DNA from: UBA9926 sp964524295
GTDB taxonomy: Bacteria > Pseudomonadota > Gammaproteobacteria > Pseudomonadales > Azotimanducaceae
Assembly (NCBI GenBank): GCA_964524295.1
Contig: CAZGCW010000121.1
Location: forward strand, 1 to 11,883
Direction of reading: 5' to 3'
Length of the DNA stretch: 11,883 bases
In this document: piece after piece, positions 1 through 7,503 of the stretch
Position numbering within the stretch: position 1 is the stretch's first letter
How the letters are laid out: every line of letters starts with the position of its first letter
Made by a program: the position numbers and the translations under genes
The notes under the pieces: generated by a model
What the model saw: only the letters and a program-made list of their open reading frames with translations
Told to the model about the DNA's origin: nothing
Database searches by the model: none

Positions 1-354
1 TGCCTGGTGATGCTCAATCAGAATGAGAACGAGGTGCTAGGAGTTTGTAACTTCACTCAGATTGCCAGGGGAACGATGCAATCATGTCACCTTGGATATG
101 CACTTGCGGCTAATCATGAAGGCCAGGGTTTGATGCGAGAAGCGCTAACAGCCGCCATTGATTACTTATTTCTGGAATTAGAGTTGCATCGCATAATGGC
201 GGGTTATATGCCTCATAATGAGCGTAGCGCAGGTCTGCTGGCCCGATTGGGCTTTGAAATAGAAGGCCATGCCAGACAATACCTGCGAATCGATGGGAAA
301 TGGCAGGATCATGTGCTGACCGCCCTGATTAACCCATTTGAGCCGGATGAGTGA
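1..354 (+). CDS. rimJ: RimJ-like ribosomal-protein N-acetyltransferase, 5' end missing
   Basis: This is the C-terminal part of a GNAT-fold acetyltransferase. The frame is open to the window edge, so the true start lies outside; the GTG at 7 and ATG at 10 are probably internal codons. About 117 residues remain, against roughly 190 for E. coli RimJ, which acetylates the N-terminal alanine of ribosomal protein S5 using acetyl-CoA in the cytoplasm. The visible segment has the acetyl-CoA pyrophosphate loop (HEGQGLM), then HRIMAGYMPHNERS, LLARLGFE and the ending WQDHVLTAL, which follow the RimJ pattern closely. The related RimL is less similar over the YMPHN region. The gene ends at TGA 352-354 and faces the leftward MraY-like gene across 39 nt, with no obvious rho-independent terminator between them. 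Product assignment is firm; the S5 substrate is inferred from the family. Confidence 0.88.
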   Translation, partial: CLVMLNQNENEVLGVCNFTQIARGTMQSCHLGYALAANHEGQGLMREALTAAIDYLFLELELHRIMAGYMPHNERSAGLLARLGFEIEGHARQYLRIDGKWQDHVLTALINPFEPDE

Positions 355-393
355 GCTTTGGAACTGACTGGACTCAGGAACAGATAGGCGGGG

Positions 394-1443
394 TTATCGA
401 ATTTTCAGCAGGAGGACCAGCAATATAGGGGTGCCTACCGCCTGTAGCAGCATAAATCGAACCAGAACCTGCGTATTCGACCAGCCCATGTTGTGGCGAA
501 CATGGTCATGTAATGGGTAACGAATATTCCTGAATATAGGGATGCTCAGGAAGCGCAATAACGCGACTTTTATCATGCCGGTAGCACCATTAACCAAAAC
601 AACGAAGGCAACGGCCAGTATCAAAAAAGGGTTACCGCAAGCCAACACAAGTAAGCCGAGGAGCAGGCCCACCGGTCTAGAGCCGGAATCACCCATTAAT
701 ACCGCGCTGGGGTAGCTATTGTGCCAGAGATAGCCGGTCAGGCAGCCTACCATGATAAAAGCAACAATTGCCCATTGGGCACCGTCAGCATAATGGGGAA
801 CCAATAAGTAGGCTGCAATCGGCGCGTGCCCGACTATCCCATAGAGAATGACACCCAGAAACAGGATCGCCATTGCTGACAAACTGGCTGACAGCCCATC
901 AACGCCATCGGTGCAGTTCGTGGCATTGATTGAAACCCATAGTAAGGGAGTTGCCCCGCAGATGAACAGCCAGGCGGGTATCTCGATAGCGTTCTTAAGC
1001 AGGGGAAGCCAGATAGTGTAAGGTTCCAGACCACAGATAATAATGGCAGCCAGCACGGACACCACGAGATCAAATGCACCCAGTCGATATTCACTCCAGC
1101 CTTGGGTCGATGCATCATCGAGGTATCCGACGATCATGGCCATGACTAGGCAGATTAGAATGCCGAAAATGCGAGGGTCAAAAGGGACAAACAGGAGTGC
1201 TGTGATGACGAAAACAGGAATAAATAAGGCGCCGGCACTCATCGGTTTGCCAACGCTGACTTCAGAATCGACAGCAAAGGGTCGGCCACTGTCTTTGGGT
1301 AGCCAGTGCCAGTACTTGGGTAGTAACCACCATACGGATAGTGCCGCCACGGCCGTGCCCGCGCCTGAGAGGAAAATATAACTGGAAAGCAGCCGGACAG
1401 GACCGGCATATTCGGCGAGAAGCTGACTGAGATAATGCAGCAC
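394..1443 (-). CDS. MraY-like polyprenyl-phosphate phosphosugar transferase (orphan paralogue)
   Basis: A 349-residue, very hydrophobic integral membrane protein with about ten predicted helices, in the MraY/WecA family, which moves a phospho-aminosugar from UDP onto undecaprenyl phosphate at the inner membrane. Family landmarks are in order: RPFA (54-57), GKPMSAG (65-71), the aspartate pair D109-D110 in GYLDD, NATNCTDGVDGL (173-184), GDSGS (251-255) and the ending GWSNTQVLVRF. Length and the segment YLW-N-YP-VLMGD match MraY (360 aa in E. coli) better than WecA. Odd points: the HHH motif of MraY is LHDH here (311-314), and the family's TPTMGG is KPMSAG. No mur, fts or O-antigen genes are nearby, so it is probably not the essential cell-division MraY. 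Translation starts at GTG (1441-1443) with AGGG about nine bases upstream. It lies 160 nt downstream of the amidase gene on the same strand. Substrate unknown. Confidence 0.85.
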   Translation of the reverse strand: MLHYLSQLLAEYAGPVRLLSSYIFLSGAGTAVAALSVWWLLPKYWHWLPKDSGRPFAVDSEVSVGKPMSAGALFIPVFVITALLFVPFDPRIFGILICLVMAMIVGYLDDASTQGWSEYRLGAFDLVVSVLAAIIICGLEPYTIWLPLLKNAIEIPAWLFICGATPLLWVSINATNCTDGVDGLSASLSAMAILFLGVILYGIVGHAPIAAYLLVPHYADGAQWAIVAFIMVGCLTGYLWHNSYPSAVLMGDSGSRPVGLLLGLLVLACGNPFLILAVAFVVLVNGATGMIKVALLRFLSIPIFRNIRYPLHDHVRHNMGWSNTQVLVRFMLLQAVGTPILLVLLLKIR

Positions 1444-1590
1444 CGTTGTCGGCCCTGAGATAAATGAACCGCCATTGTAAACGGTATACAGGGTAAAAGA
1501 ATGGAACTAATCCGGAGGTTTTGTCAATTCTGGGCTGGTAGGCTATGAAAGTGTTCGTTTTGACGGAAAAAATCGATTTGCCTGCTCATT

Positions 1591-1608
1591 CCTGAACCGT
1601 TCGTCAGG
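1591..1608 (-). other. Stem-loop at the 3' end of the omega-amidase gene
   Basis: An inverted repeat (CCTGA / TCAGG, 5-bp arms, 8-base loop, with GAAC-C-GTTC nested across it) overlaps the TGA stop of the amidase gene. On the minus strand a run of six T lies about 17 nt further downstream, too far for a classical intrinsic terminator. It may weakly end the hemF-led transcript before the MraY-like gene. The rest of the 160-nt gap (1444-1603) shows no convincing promoter. Confidence 0.25.
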
Positions 1609-2374
1609 TTAGGGTGAAGGAATCGCTGTCTTTCCATGCCGGAAAATCTGACCGATAAGTTGCCAGGTCCGCAAAACTTAGGGAGATTCTCTGTAAGCCC
1701 GGTGCTTCACGCATATCAAGTAGGGTGTCACCCTGATAGCCAATCACCATCGAATCCCCGCAATAATCAACCTGATTCCCATCCGTCCCAATGCGATTGA
1801 CCCCAACGATAAAACACTGGTTTTCGATTGCCCTGGCTTTTAACAAGGTTATCCAGTGCTGTCGACGCACAGCGGGCCAGTTAGCAACATAGATTGCCAG
1901 GTCATATGCCTGGTTATTCCGAGAGTAAACCGGAAATCTGAGGTCATAACAGACTAGAGGACAGATATGGTTGCCCTGGTAATCGATCAACAGTCGATCG
2001 GTTCCAGCGCTGTAATGGTCATTTTCTGTCGACATCCTAAACAAGTGCCGCTTATCATAAAAGCGCATTTCTCCGTCCGGGGGCATCCAAATAAAACGAT
2101 TATAAAATTGCCCCTGATCACTAATGATCAGACTGCCGCAAAGGACCACCTGCAATGCGCTGGCTTGTAATGCCATCCACTGAAGGGTGTCGCCCTGGGT
2201 TGTTTCGGCCAGATCAGATGATCGCATGGAAAAACCGGTTGTGAACATCTCTGGCAGAACCACGATATCTCCCGGTTGGGCCGCTTGGATGTATCCCTCT
2301 AACTGTTTTCGGTTCAGGTCCGCCTGTTCCCAGACCAGATCTGCCTGCACTAAAGCGATATTAATGGCATTCAT
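1604..2374 (-). CDS. yafV: Omega-amidase of the nitrilase superfamily (YafV/Nit2 type)
   Basis: A 256-residue cytosolic carbon-nitrogen hydrolase, the same length as E. coli YafV and similar along its whole length. The nitrilase catalytic triad is complete: E42 in LPEMFTTGF, K108 in FYDKRHLFRM and nucleophile C142 in PLVCYDLRFP. YANWPAVR-like and RAIENQ motifs follow (YVANWP, LLKARAIENQCF), then NRIGTDGN and CGDSMVI. Enzymes of this type hydrolyse alpha-ketoglutaramate (and alpha-ketosuccinamate) to the keto acid and ammonia. The start ATG (2372-2374) overlaps the stop of the upstream aminotransferase as ATGA, implying translational coupling; a GGCAGG-like sequence lies upstream within that gene. 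The neighbour supplies the likely substrate, since glutamine-type transamination yields alpha-ketoglutaramate. Family call is very secure; the physiological role is inferred from family and context. Confidence 0.93.
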   Translation of the reverse strand: MNAINIALVQADLVWEQADLNRKQLEGYIQAAQPGDIVVLPEMFTTGFSMRSSDLAETTQGDTLQWMALQASALQVVLCGSLIISDQGQFYNRFIWMPPDGEMRFYDKRHLFRMSTENDHYSAGTDRLLIDYQGNHICPLVCYDLRFPVYSRNNQAYDLAIYVANWPAVRRQHWITLLKARAIENQCFIVGVNRIGTDGNQVDYCGDSMVIGYQGDTLLDMREAPGLQRISLSFADLATYRSDFPAWKDSDSFTLT

Positions 2375-3546
2375 GGGCGCTGCCTGCCGGTGGTGCCGGT
2401 TTTAACTTGGGCTAGTCGCTCCGTTGCCAAGGCAAGAGTCTTGTCCTCTTTGGCGAAGCAGAAGCGAATGATGCGCTGGTTTTCTTGCGGTGATTGCGAA
2501 AATACCGATATCGGTATAACCGCAACACCATATTCAACGGTGAGTTGTTCTGCAAAAAGGACATCGGGCACATCTGCAAGGGAGGAGTAATCTGCCAATT
2601 GGAAGTAAGTTCCAGCGCTGGGAGACATTTGGAAACCGTGGCCCGTCATTAACCGATTGAAGCAATCACGCTTTTCCTGGTAGAAGTTTGATAGGCTGGT
2701 TTCGTGCTCTGGGTACGCGGCCATGAAATCTGCGATAGCCCATTGGGTTGGCGTATTCGTCGTAAATGTGACGAACTGATGGACTTTTCGGAACTCCTTG
2801 GTGAGCAAGGGCGGGGCAATACAATAACCGACTTTCCAACCTGTAGCGTGGTAAGTCTTACCAAAAGAGGAAATAACAAATGTTCGCTGCCTGATTGATT
2901 CACTGCCCAGGAAGCTATGATGTTGATGGCCATCAAACACCATATGCTCGTAGACTTCATCAGAGAGTATCAACACATCATGTTTTTCAACCAGTAGCTC
3001 AAATTGATTTACCTCGTCTTGGCTGAGTACGGAACCACAGGGATTATGGGGTGAGTTAACGATGATCAACCGGGTCTTCGGCGTAATCGTGTCTGCCAAG
3101 CGTTGGAAGTCGATTTTAAAGTCAGGGGACGCTAAGGGAATGTGCCGTGCAATACCACCGGCTAAGGTGATAGCAGGCGCATAACAATCAAATGCGGGGT
3201 CAAAAATAATCACCTCATCGCCTGTCCGTATGGTGGCTTGAACGGCGACAAAAATAGCCTCTGTGGCCCCTGATGTTATGGTGATTTCATTCTCTACATC
3301 GATGCGGGCACCGTAGTGACGAGCAGCCTTTTTGGCGATTTGCTCCCGTAATGGGGCGATTCCGTGCATGGGTGGATATTGGTTGTGACCACCGAGCAGC
3401 CTTGCTCGGAAAAACGCCAATAAAGGTTGGGGTGGCTGGAAGTCCGGATACCCTTGTGAAAGATTAACCGCGTTGTGGTCAAGCGCCATTTTTGACATGA
3501 CCGTAAAAATGGTGGTACCAACATCAGGCAGCTTACTGGTGATCAT
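2371..3546 (-). CDS. ybdL: PLP-dependent methionine/glutamine-type aminotransferase (YbdL/MtnE type)
   Basis: A 391-residue class I/II (fold type I) aminotransferase, close to E. coli YbdL (386 aa) throughout: SKLPDVGTTIF at the start, NLSQGYPDF (28-36), ATEAIF (94-99), NSPHNP (164-169), SDEVYEH (195-201), PLP lysine K230 in SSFGKTYHATGWKVGY, and carboxylate-binding R361 in RIIRFCFAKE-like sequence near the end. YbdL-type enzymes prefer methionine, histidine and phenylalanine, and work in methionine salvage by aminating 4-methylthio-2-oxobutyrate; related enzymes use glutamine as donor. It is the middle gene of hemF-ybdL-yafV, 23 nt after hemF and overlapping the amidase gene by 4 nt. The ATG (3544-3546) has only a weak Shine-Dalgarno sequence, fitting translation from a shared transcript. 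The C-terminal tail after about residue 382 is basic and unlike the family. The exact donor and acceptor are inference. Confidence 0.92.
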   Translation of the reverse strand: MITSKLPDVGTTIFTVMSKMALDHNAVNLSQGYPDFQPPQPLLAFFRARLLGGHNQYPPMHGIAPLREQIAKKAARHYGARIDVENEITITSGATEAIFVAVQATIRTGDEVIIFDPAFDCYAPAITLAGGIARHIPLASPDFKIDFQRLADTITPKTRLIIVNSPHNPCGSVLSQDEVNQFELLVEKHDVLILSDEVYEHMVFDGHQHHSFLGSESIRQRTFVISSFGKTYHATGWKVGYCIAPPLLTKEFRKVHQFVTFTTNTPTQWAIADFMAAYPEHETSLSNFYQEKRDCFNRLMTGHGFQMSPSAGTYFQLADYSSLADVPDVLFAEQLTVEYGVAVIPISVFSQSPQENQRIIRFCFAKEDKTLALATERLAQVKTGTTGRQRP

Positions 3547-3569
3547 GATTTGACCGTGTTACGTAATGG

Positions 3570-4478
3570 TTAGTGTTCTTTAAGCCAATCTCTGGGTTGT
3601 AAGTAGTATTCATAAAGCTCAGCTTCGGGTGATCCGGGTTGCGGCTGCCAGTTGTATTTCCAGATTGCCTGCGGTGGCATGGAGGCTAATACGGATTCTA
3701 TACGCCGACCTGATTGAATGCCATAACGAGTTCCTCTGTCTATGGCGAGGTTAAATTCGGCATATCGACCCCGTCGATAGTGTTGGAATTCCTTGTTCTG
3801 TGAGCTGTAGGGTAAGTCTTTTCGTTTCTCCAAAATGGGTTGATAAGCCGGTAAAATCTGGTTGCCGATGCTCTGTACCAGTTCAAAACTCTGCTCAAAC
3901 CCACCCTCAGTCCAGTCATCAAAGAATAGACCACCGACTCCTCGGGCTTCTTTTCTGTGGCTGAGATAAAAGTAGTCATCGCACCAGCTCTTCATGCGGG
4001 GGTAGATGTCTGCACCAAAGGGTGAGCATGCCGCCAATGCCGTTTTATGCCAGTGTATAACGTCTTCTTTGAAGGGATAAAAAGGGGTCAGGTCAAAGCC
4101 TCCGCCAAAGTACCAGTTTGCCTCGTCAACCAGGAAAAACCGTAAATTGGCGTGGAAAGTGGGCACAAAAGGGTTTACCGGATGCATGATCATCGAGATT
4201 GCGACTGCTTGAAAAGACTTGCCAGCCAGGTGCGGGTTTCGATCCGTTGCAGCCGCTGGTAGGGCGGCTCCAATGCTGTGTGTATATTGCACGGCTCCGC
4301 GTTCTATATGCTGGCCTTGGTCCAGTACTCTGGGTCTTGAATGACCGCCAAGGGGTGTCTCAATATCCTCCAGGCTGAATTTTGCCTGACCATCTATTTC
4401 AGACACCGTGTCGCAGATTCGGGTCTGAAGTGTTGAAAAGTAATGGGTAACCAAATCTATATCTGGACTAAGGCTCAT
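3570..4478 (-). CDS. hemF: Oxygen-dependent coproporphyrinogen III oxidase
   Basis: A 302-residue cytosolic haem-biosynthesis enzyme (299 aa in E. coli) that oxidatively decarboxylates two propionates of coproporphyrinogen III to give protoporphyrinogen IX, using O2. Core family motifs are intact: LAGKSFQA, HPVNPFVPTFHANLRFF (99-115), WYFGGGFDLTPFYPF, IHWHKTA, WCDDYFYLSHR, GVGGLFFDD, YRRGRYAEFNLAIDRGT and the PGSPEAEL ending. The four histidines matching those implicated in E. coli HemF (H99, H109, H144, H174) are present. Odd point: around residues 44-69 the usual GGGRSRV...FE-AGVNFSHV is replaced by GGHSRPRV...IERGAVQYTHS, a divergent stretch. It is the first gene of the leftward unit, with a 148-nt divergent region upstream and a weak Shine-Dalgarno sequence before ATG 4476-4478. 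O2 dependence suggests aerobic growth. No anaerobic HemN is in the window. Confidence 0.93.
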   Translation of the reverse strand: MSLSPDIDLVTHYFSTLQTRICDTVSEIDGQAKFSLEDIETPLGGHSRPRVLDQGQHIERGAVQYTHSIGAALPAAATDRNPHLAGKSFQAVAISMIMHPVNPFVPTFHANLRFFLVDEANWYFGGGFDLTPFYPFKEDVIHWHKTALAACSPFGADIYPRMKSWCDDYFYLSHRKEARGVGGLFFDDWTEGGFEQSFELVQSIGNQILPAYQPILEKRKDLPYSSQNKEFQHYRRGRYAEFNLAIDRGTRYGIQSGRRIESVLASMPPQAIWKYNWQPQPGSPEAELYEYYLQPRDWLKEH

Positions 4479-4572
4479 TTTTTAGCCGCTCTTTTTACGT
4501 GGGTGAACCATACCGAATTTGGTCCTTGATTGCACTGACTACTGTGTGAGCAACGCATGGTTTAGAATAGGG

Positions 4573-4583
4573 TGTTTGAAACA
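4573..4583. promoter_or_regulatory. 11-bp palindrome in the hemF / dehydrogenase divergent region
   Basis: TGTTTGAAACA is a perfect palindrome (5-bp arms around a central G), 43 nt before the start of the methylsuccinyl-CoA-type dehydrogenase gene, between two divergent units. It could be an operator for a regulator of acyl-CoA genes, but it does not match the palindrome found near tetR in this window. A palindrome this short can occur by chance, so confidence is low. A TAGAAT hexamer (4563-4568) lies just upstream, but I found no matching -35 at good spacing. Confidence 0.2.
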
Positions 4584-4610
4584 ACTGCGAGTTGATCGCA
4601 CCGCCGGTAG

Positions 4611-4616
4611 AGGAGA
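4611..4616 (+). promoter_or_regulatory. Shine-Dalgarno sequence selecting the ATG at 4627
   Basis: AGGAGA lies 10 nt before ATG 4627-4629. The frame remains open upstream to a TTG at 4519, but no ribosome-binding site precedes that codon and the extra 36 residues are cysteine- and tryptophan-rich, unlike the family. The ATG at 4627 is therefore preferred. Confidence 0.6.
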
Positions 4617-4626
4617 TAAGCTAACC

Positions 4627-6249
4627 ATGGTCGTTGCTCAGAAACATTTAGATGAAATTAATCAAAAACTGGAGCAGGGCCTCAGTTTTGTTAAAGGCCG
4701 TATCATGACCAACGGTAAGATTGATGCAGATCAGGAGAATCTTTATCAGCAGGCTATCTATGACCTGGCTTTAAGCAAGGCAGAAGTTGAATGTGCGCGG
4801 GCTTTTCTTGCTAATGCGAGCCAGGGATCAGAGATGGATGCTACTTTGGCAAATGCCTTCTCTGCGCAAATGCTACAACAGGTTAGTCACAGGCTGGGTT
4901 GCTCAGACGACTTTGGATTGGATGCTCAACGTGCCCAGCTTTCAGATGCGGCGCGACAATTTTGTTCGTCCCACCTGGCTCATAGCCATCTTTCCGAAAT
5001 CGGCCGACATCTCGTTGAACGTCAAGGTGAATTGGGTCAGCGTGGCCTCGAAAGCGAAAAACAGATCATGGCGGATACCTTTCGCCAGTTTGCTGAAGAG
5101 GTGGTAGGACCGTTAGCGGAAGAAATACACCGCGAGGATAGGATAATTCCAGACGTTATCCTTGATGGCTTAAGGGAACTCGGCTGTTTTGGGTTATCTG
5201 TACCCGAACGCTACGGCGGACTACTTCCTGATGAAAAGGAAGACACCCTGGGTATGATCGTGGTCACAGAGGAACTCAGTCGGGTCTCCCTTGGCGGAGC
5301 GGGGTCATTAATAACCCGACCTGAAATCCTTTCTAGAGCACTTATTGAGGGAGGGACTCTGGAACAAAAAGACCACTGGTTACCGCGTATTGCTTCAGGC
5401 GAGACGCTCTGTGCTGTGGCCATTACTGAGCCAGATTTCGGTTCAGATGTGGCCGCAGTTAAGCTCAAGGCAACTCTGACGGAATCAGGCTGGTTACTCA
5501 ACGGAGAAAAAACCTGGAGCACGTTTGCAGGCAAGGCCAATGTGCTGCTGACCCTGGCACGAACAGACCCGGATGCCTCTTTGGGGCATCGCGGGTTAAG
5601 CCTGTTTCTAGTAGAGAAACCGCCGACAGATGAACCTGCATTTTCATTTTCGCAAGAGCAGGGCGGGGAATTATCGGGCCAGTCTATCAGTACGATCGGT
5701 TATCGTGGCATGCATAGCTACCAGTTGTTTTTTAAGGATTATCTGGTTCCACATAGTCATGTTATCGGTGAAGGTCAGGGCTTGGGTAAGGGCTTCTATT
5801 TTACCATGAGGGGCTTCACTGGAGGCCGTATACAAACGGCGGCAAGGGCTTGTGGGGTGATGCGGGGCGCTTTTGACAAGGCACTGAGTTATGCTTGTGA
5901 GCGTCAGGTTTTCTCGCAGCCCATTGCTCATTATCCTCTGTCCAGAATCAAACTGGCTAAAATGGCCATGGCGGTCGCTTCGGGACAACAATTTACCTAC
6001 GCTGTGGGTAGGCTAATGGATCAGGGTAAGGGACAAATGGAAGCAAGCCTGGTAAAACTGATGACCTGCAAATCAGCGGAATGGGTGACTCGAGAGGCGA
6101 TGCAATTGCATGGCGGGATGGGGTATGCCGAAGAAGTTGATGTCAGCCGGTACTGGTTGGATGCACGAGTGCTATCTATTTTTGAGGGTACCGAGGAGAC
6201 TCTGGCATTAAAGGTGGTTGGCCGGCGTCTGGTTGAGCAGGCAGGCTAA
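4627..6249 (+). CDS. Acyl-CoA dehydrogenase with N-terminal extension, methylsuccinyl-CoA dehydrogenase type
   Basis: A 540-residue cytosolic flavoenzyme. Residues about 1-140 form an extra helical domain absent from ordinary acyl-CoA dehydrogenases (about 380-400 aa); about 145-540 are the standard three-domain fold. Visible motifs: ERYGGL (194-199), KEDTLGMIVVTEELSR, SLITRPEILSRAL, FAD-binding AITEPDFGSDVA (265-276), TWSTFAGKAN, TIGYRGMHSY (356-365), LHGGMGYAEE (494-503) and catalytic E520 in SIFEGTEETL. The extension plus KEDTLGM, SLITRPEIL and TIGYRGMHSY match what I remember of (2S)-methylsuccinyl-CoA dehydrogenase (Mcd), which makes mesaconyl-CoA in the ethylmalonyl-CoA pathway; electrons would go to electron-transferring flavoprotein. 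No crotonyl-CoA carboxylase/reductase, ethylmalonyl-CoA mutase or mesaconyl-CoA hydratase is in the window, so a related branched acyl-CoA remains possible. First gene of a three-gene rightward unit, 39 nt from the next start. ACAD family certain; Mcd specificity moderate. Confidence 0.85.
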   Translation: MVVAQKHLDEINQKLEQGLSFVKGRIMTNGKIDADQENLYQQAIYDLALSKAEVECARAFLANASQGSEMDATLANAFSAQMLQQVSHRLGCSDDFGLDAQRAQLSDAARQFCSSHLAHSHLSEIGRHLVERQGELGQRGLESEKQIMADTFRQFAEEVVGPLAEEIHREDRIIPDVILDGLRELGCFGLSVPERYGGLLPDEKEDTLGMIVVTEELSRVSLGGAGSLITRPEILSRALIEGGTLEQKDHWLPRIASGETLCAVAITEPDFGSDVAAVKLKATLTESGWLLNGEKTWSTFAGKANVLLTLARTDPDASLGHRGLSLFLVEKPPTDEPAFSFSQEQGGELSGQSISTIGYRGMHSYQLFFKDYLVPHSHVIGEGQGLGKGFYFTMRGFTGGRIQTAARACGVMRGAFDKALSYACERQVFSQPIAHYPLSRIKLAKMAMAVASGQQFTYAVGRLMDQGKGQMEASLVKLMTCKSAEWVTREAMQLHGGMGYAEEVDVSRYWLDARVLSIFEGTEETLALKVVGRRLVEQAG

Positions 6250-6276
6250 GACACACTATAATTAACGAAATTGAAC

Positions 6277-6280
6277 GAGG
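6277..6280 (+). promoter_or_regulatory. Shine-Dalgarno sequence selecting the ATG at 6289
   Basis: GAGG(T) lies 8 nt before ATG 6289-6291, ideal spacing. An in-frame TTG at 6271 would include this site inside the gene, so the ATG, which begins the family-typical MDLSFTPED, is the start. Confidence 0.65.
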
Positions 6281-6288
6281 TCAGTACG

Positions 6289-7500
6289 ATGGACTTATCA
6301 TTCACGCCTGAAGACTTTGCTTTTCAGCAAGAAGTCAGGACCTGGATTGAAGAAAATTATCCCCAAGAGATGCGCCAGCGTATGCTGCGCAGCCCGGGGA
6401 GTTCGCTCACTAAAGAGGACCATGTCATCTGGCAGCAGGCGTTGCATAGCAGAGGTTGGTCCGCTCCTGGCTGGCCTGTCGAACATGGCGGGCCCGGATT
6501 TACCCCGACGCAGCGATACCTGTTTGATCTCGAGATGGCACGAGCCAATACCCCGTTAATTATCCCGTTCGGCCTGGGTATGGTTGCTCCTGTGATTATG
6601 AAATATGGCTCAGTCGAGCAAAAAGAGAAATATTTGCCGGATATTCTGGCCAGCCGCACTTGGTGGTGCCAGGGGTATTCCGAGCCGGGCGCAGGATCTG
6701 ACCTGGCGTCAGTGCGGACAAAAGCGGTTCGTGAGGGTGATTTTTACACGGTTAATGGGACAAAGACCTGGAATACCCTGGGTCAGCACGCCGATATGAT
6801 TTTTTGCCTGGTGCGCACAAGTGATGAGTCTATCAGACAGGTCGGTATTTCATTCCTGCTCATTGATATGCATTCTCCGGGCATCGATGTGCAACCCATT
6901 GTCACCATTGATTGTCCACCTGAAGGCCATCAGGAAATCAACATGATTCATTTTACCGATGTCAAAGTTCCTGTGGAGAACTTAATCGGCGAGGAGGGTA
7001 AAGGCTGGACTTATGCGAAATACTTGTTGGAATTTGAACGAGGCAATGCTTATTCTCATGGATTAAAGGCAGCATTACAGCGCGTCAGGGAAATCTCCCA
7101 GGTGGAGCGTGATGGAGATGAAGCGCTCGCGAGTAATCCTGATTTTCAGCAGAAGATGGCAGAAACTGAGATCGCTATATCGGCGATGGAGTTTACAGAA
7201 TTACGAATTCTTAGTTCGCTTTCGGCAGGTAAGAATGTCGGGCCTGAGTCGTCACTTTTGAAGTGCCGGGGTACAGAGTTGCAACAGACCTTAACTGAGC
7301 TTGCCCTGGAAGTAACCGGGAATTATGGGCTTCCATTTGATAACCCTGCACCTATCCCTGGCCTTAATGTAGAACCCATTGGCCCAGACTATGCCGCGGC
7401 TACGGCGCCAGATTATTTTAATACGCGCAAAGTGTCGATTTATGCGGGTTCAAACGAGATTCAGCGGAATATCATGGCCAAGATGGTTCTGGGACTGTAG
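6289..7500 (+). CDS. Acyl-CoA dehydrogenase, PimC-like large-subunit type
   Basis: A 403-residue cytosolic FAD enzyme that introduces the alpha-beta double bond in an acyl-CoA thioester. The start MDLSFTPEDFAFQQEVRTW, SEPGAGSDLAS (131-141), NGTKTWNTLGQHAD, EEGKGW (235-240) and the ending FNTRKVSIYAGSNEIQRNIMAKMVLGL-type tail (I give motifs only) are typical of the PimC/pimeloyl-CoA and side-chain acyl-CoA dehydrogenase group. The canonical C-terminal catalytic glutamate is alanine here (A386 in IYAGSNE); the likely base is E250 in LEFERGN, the helix-G position used by isovaleryl-CoA dehydrogenase. A PimC partner (PimD-like small subunit) is not adjacent, so the active oligomer is unclear. The gene lies 39 nt after the Mcd-type gene and 3 nt before the next start, giving a probable single transcript. 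Substrate unknown; a dicarboxylyl or bulky acyl-CoA is a family-based guess. Confidence 0.87.
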   Translation: MDLSFTPEDFAFQQEVRTWIEENYPQEMRQRMLRSPGSSLTKEDHVIWQQALHSRGWSAPGWPVEHGGPGFTPTQRYLFDLEMARANTPLIIPFGLGMVAPVIMKYGSVEQKEKYLPDILASRTWWCQGYSEPGAGSDLASVRTKAVREGDFYTVNGTKTWNTLGQHADMIFCLVRTSDESIRQVGISFLLIDMHSPGIDVQPIVTIDCPPEGHQEINMIHFTDVKVPVENLIGEEGKGWTYAKYLLEFERGNAYSHGLKAALQRVREISQVERDGDEALASNPDFQQKMAETEIAISAMEFTELRILSSLSAGKNVGPESSLLKCRGTELQQTLTELALEVTGNYGLPFDNPAPIPGLNVEPIGPDYAAATAPDYFNTRKVSIYAGSNEIQRNIMAKMVLGL

Positions 7501-7503
7501 CCC

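Noticed and set aside
4519..4626. A 36-codon upstream extension of the methylsuccinyl-CoA-type dehydrogenase from TTG 4519
   Set aside because: No ribosome-binding site precedes the TTG, the extra residues do not fit the family, and AGGAGA is correctly placed for the ATG at 4627.
6271..6288. A TTG start six codons before the ATG of the second dehydrogenase
   Set aside because: The GAGG site at 6277-6280 fits the ATG at 6289 and would be inside the gene otherwise.
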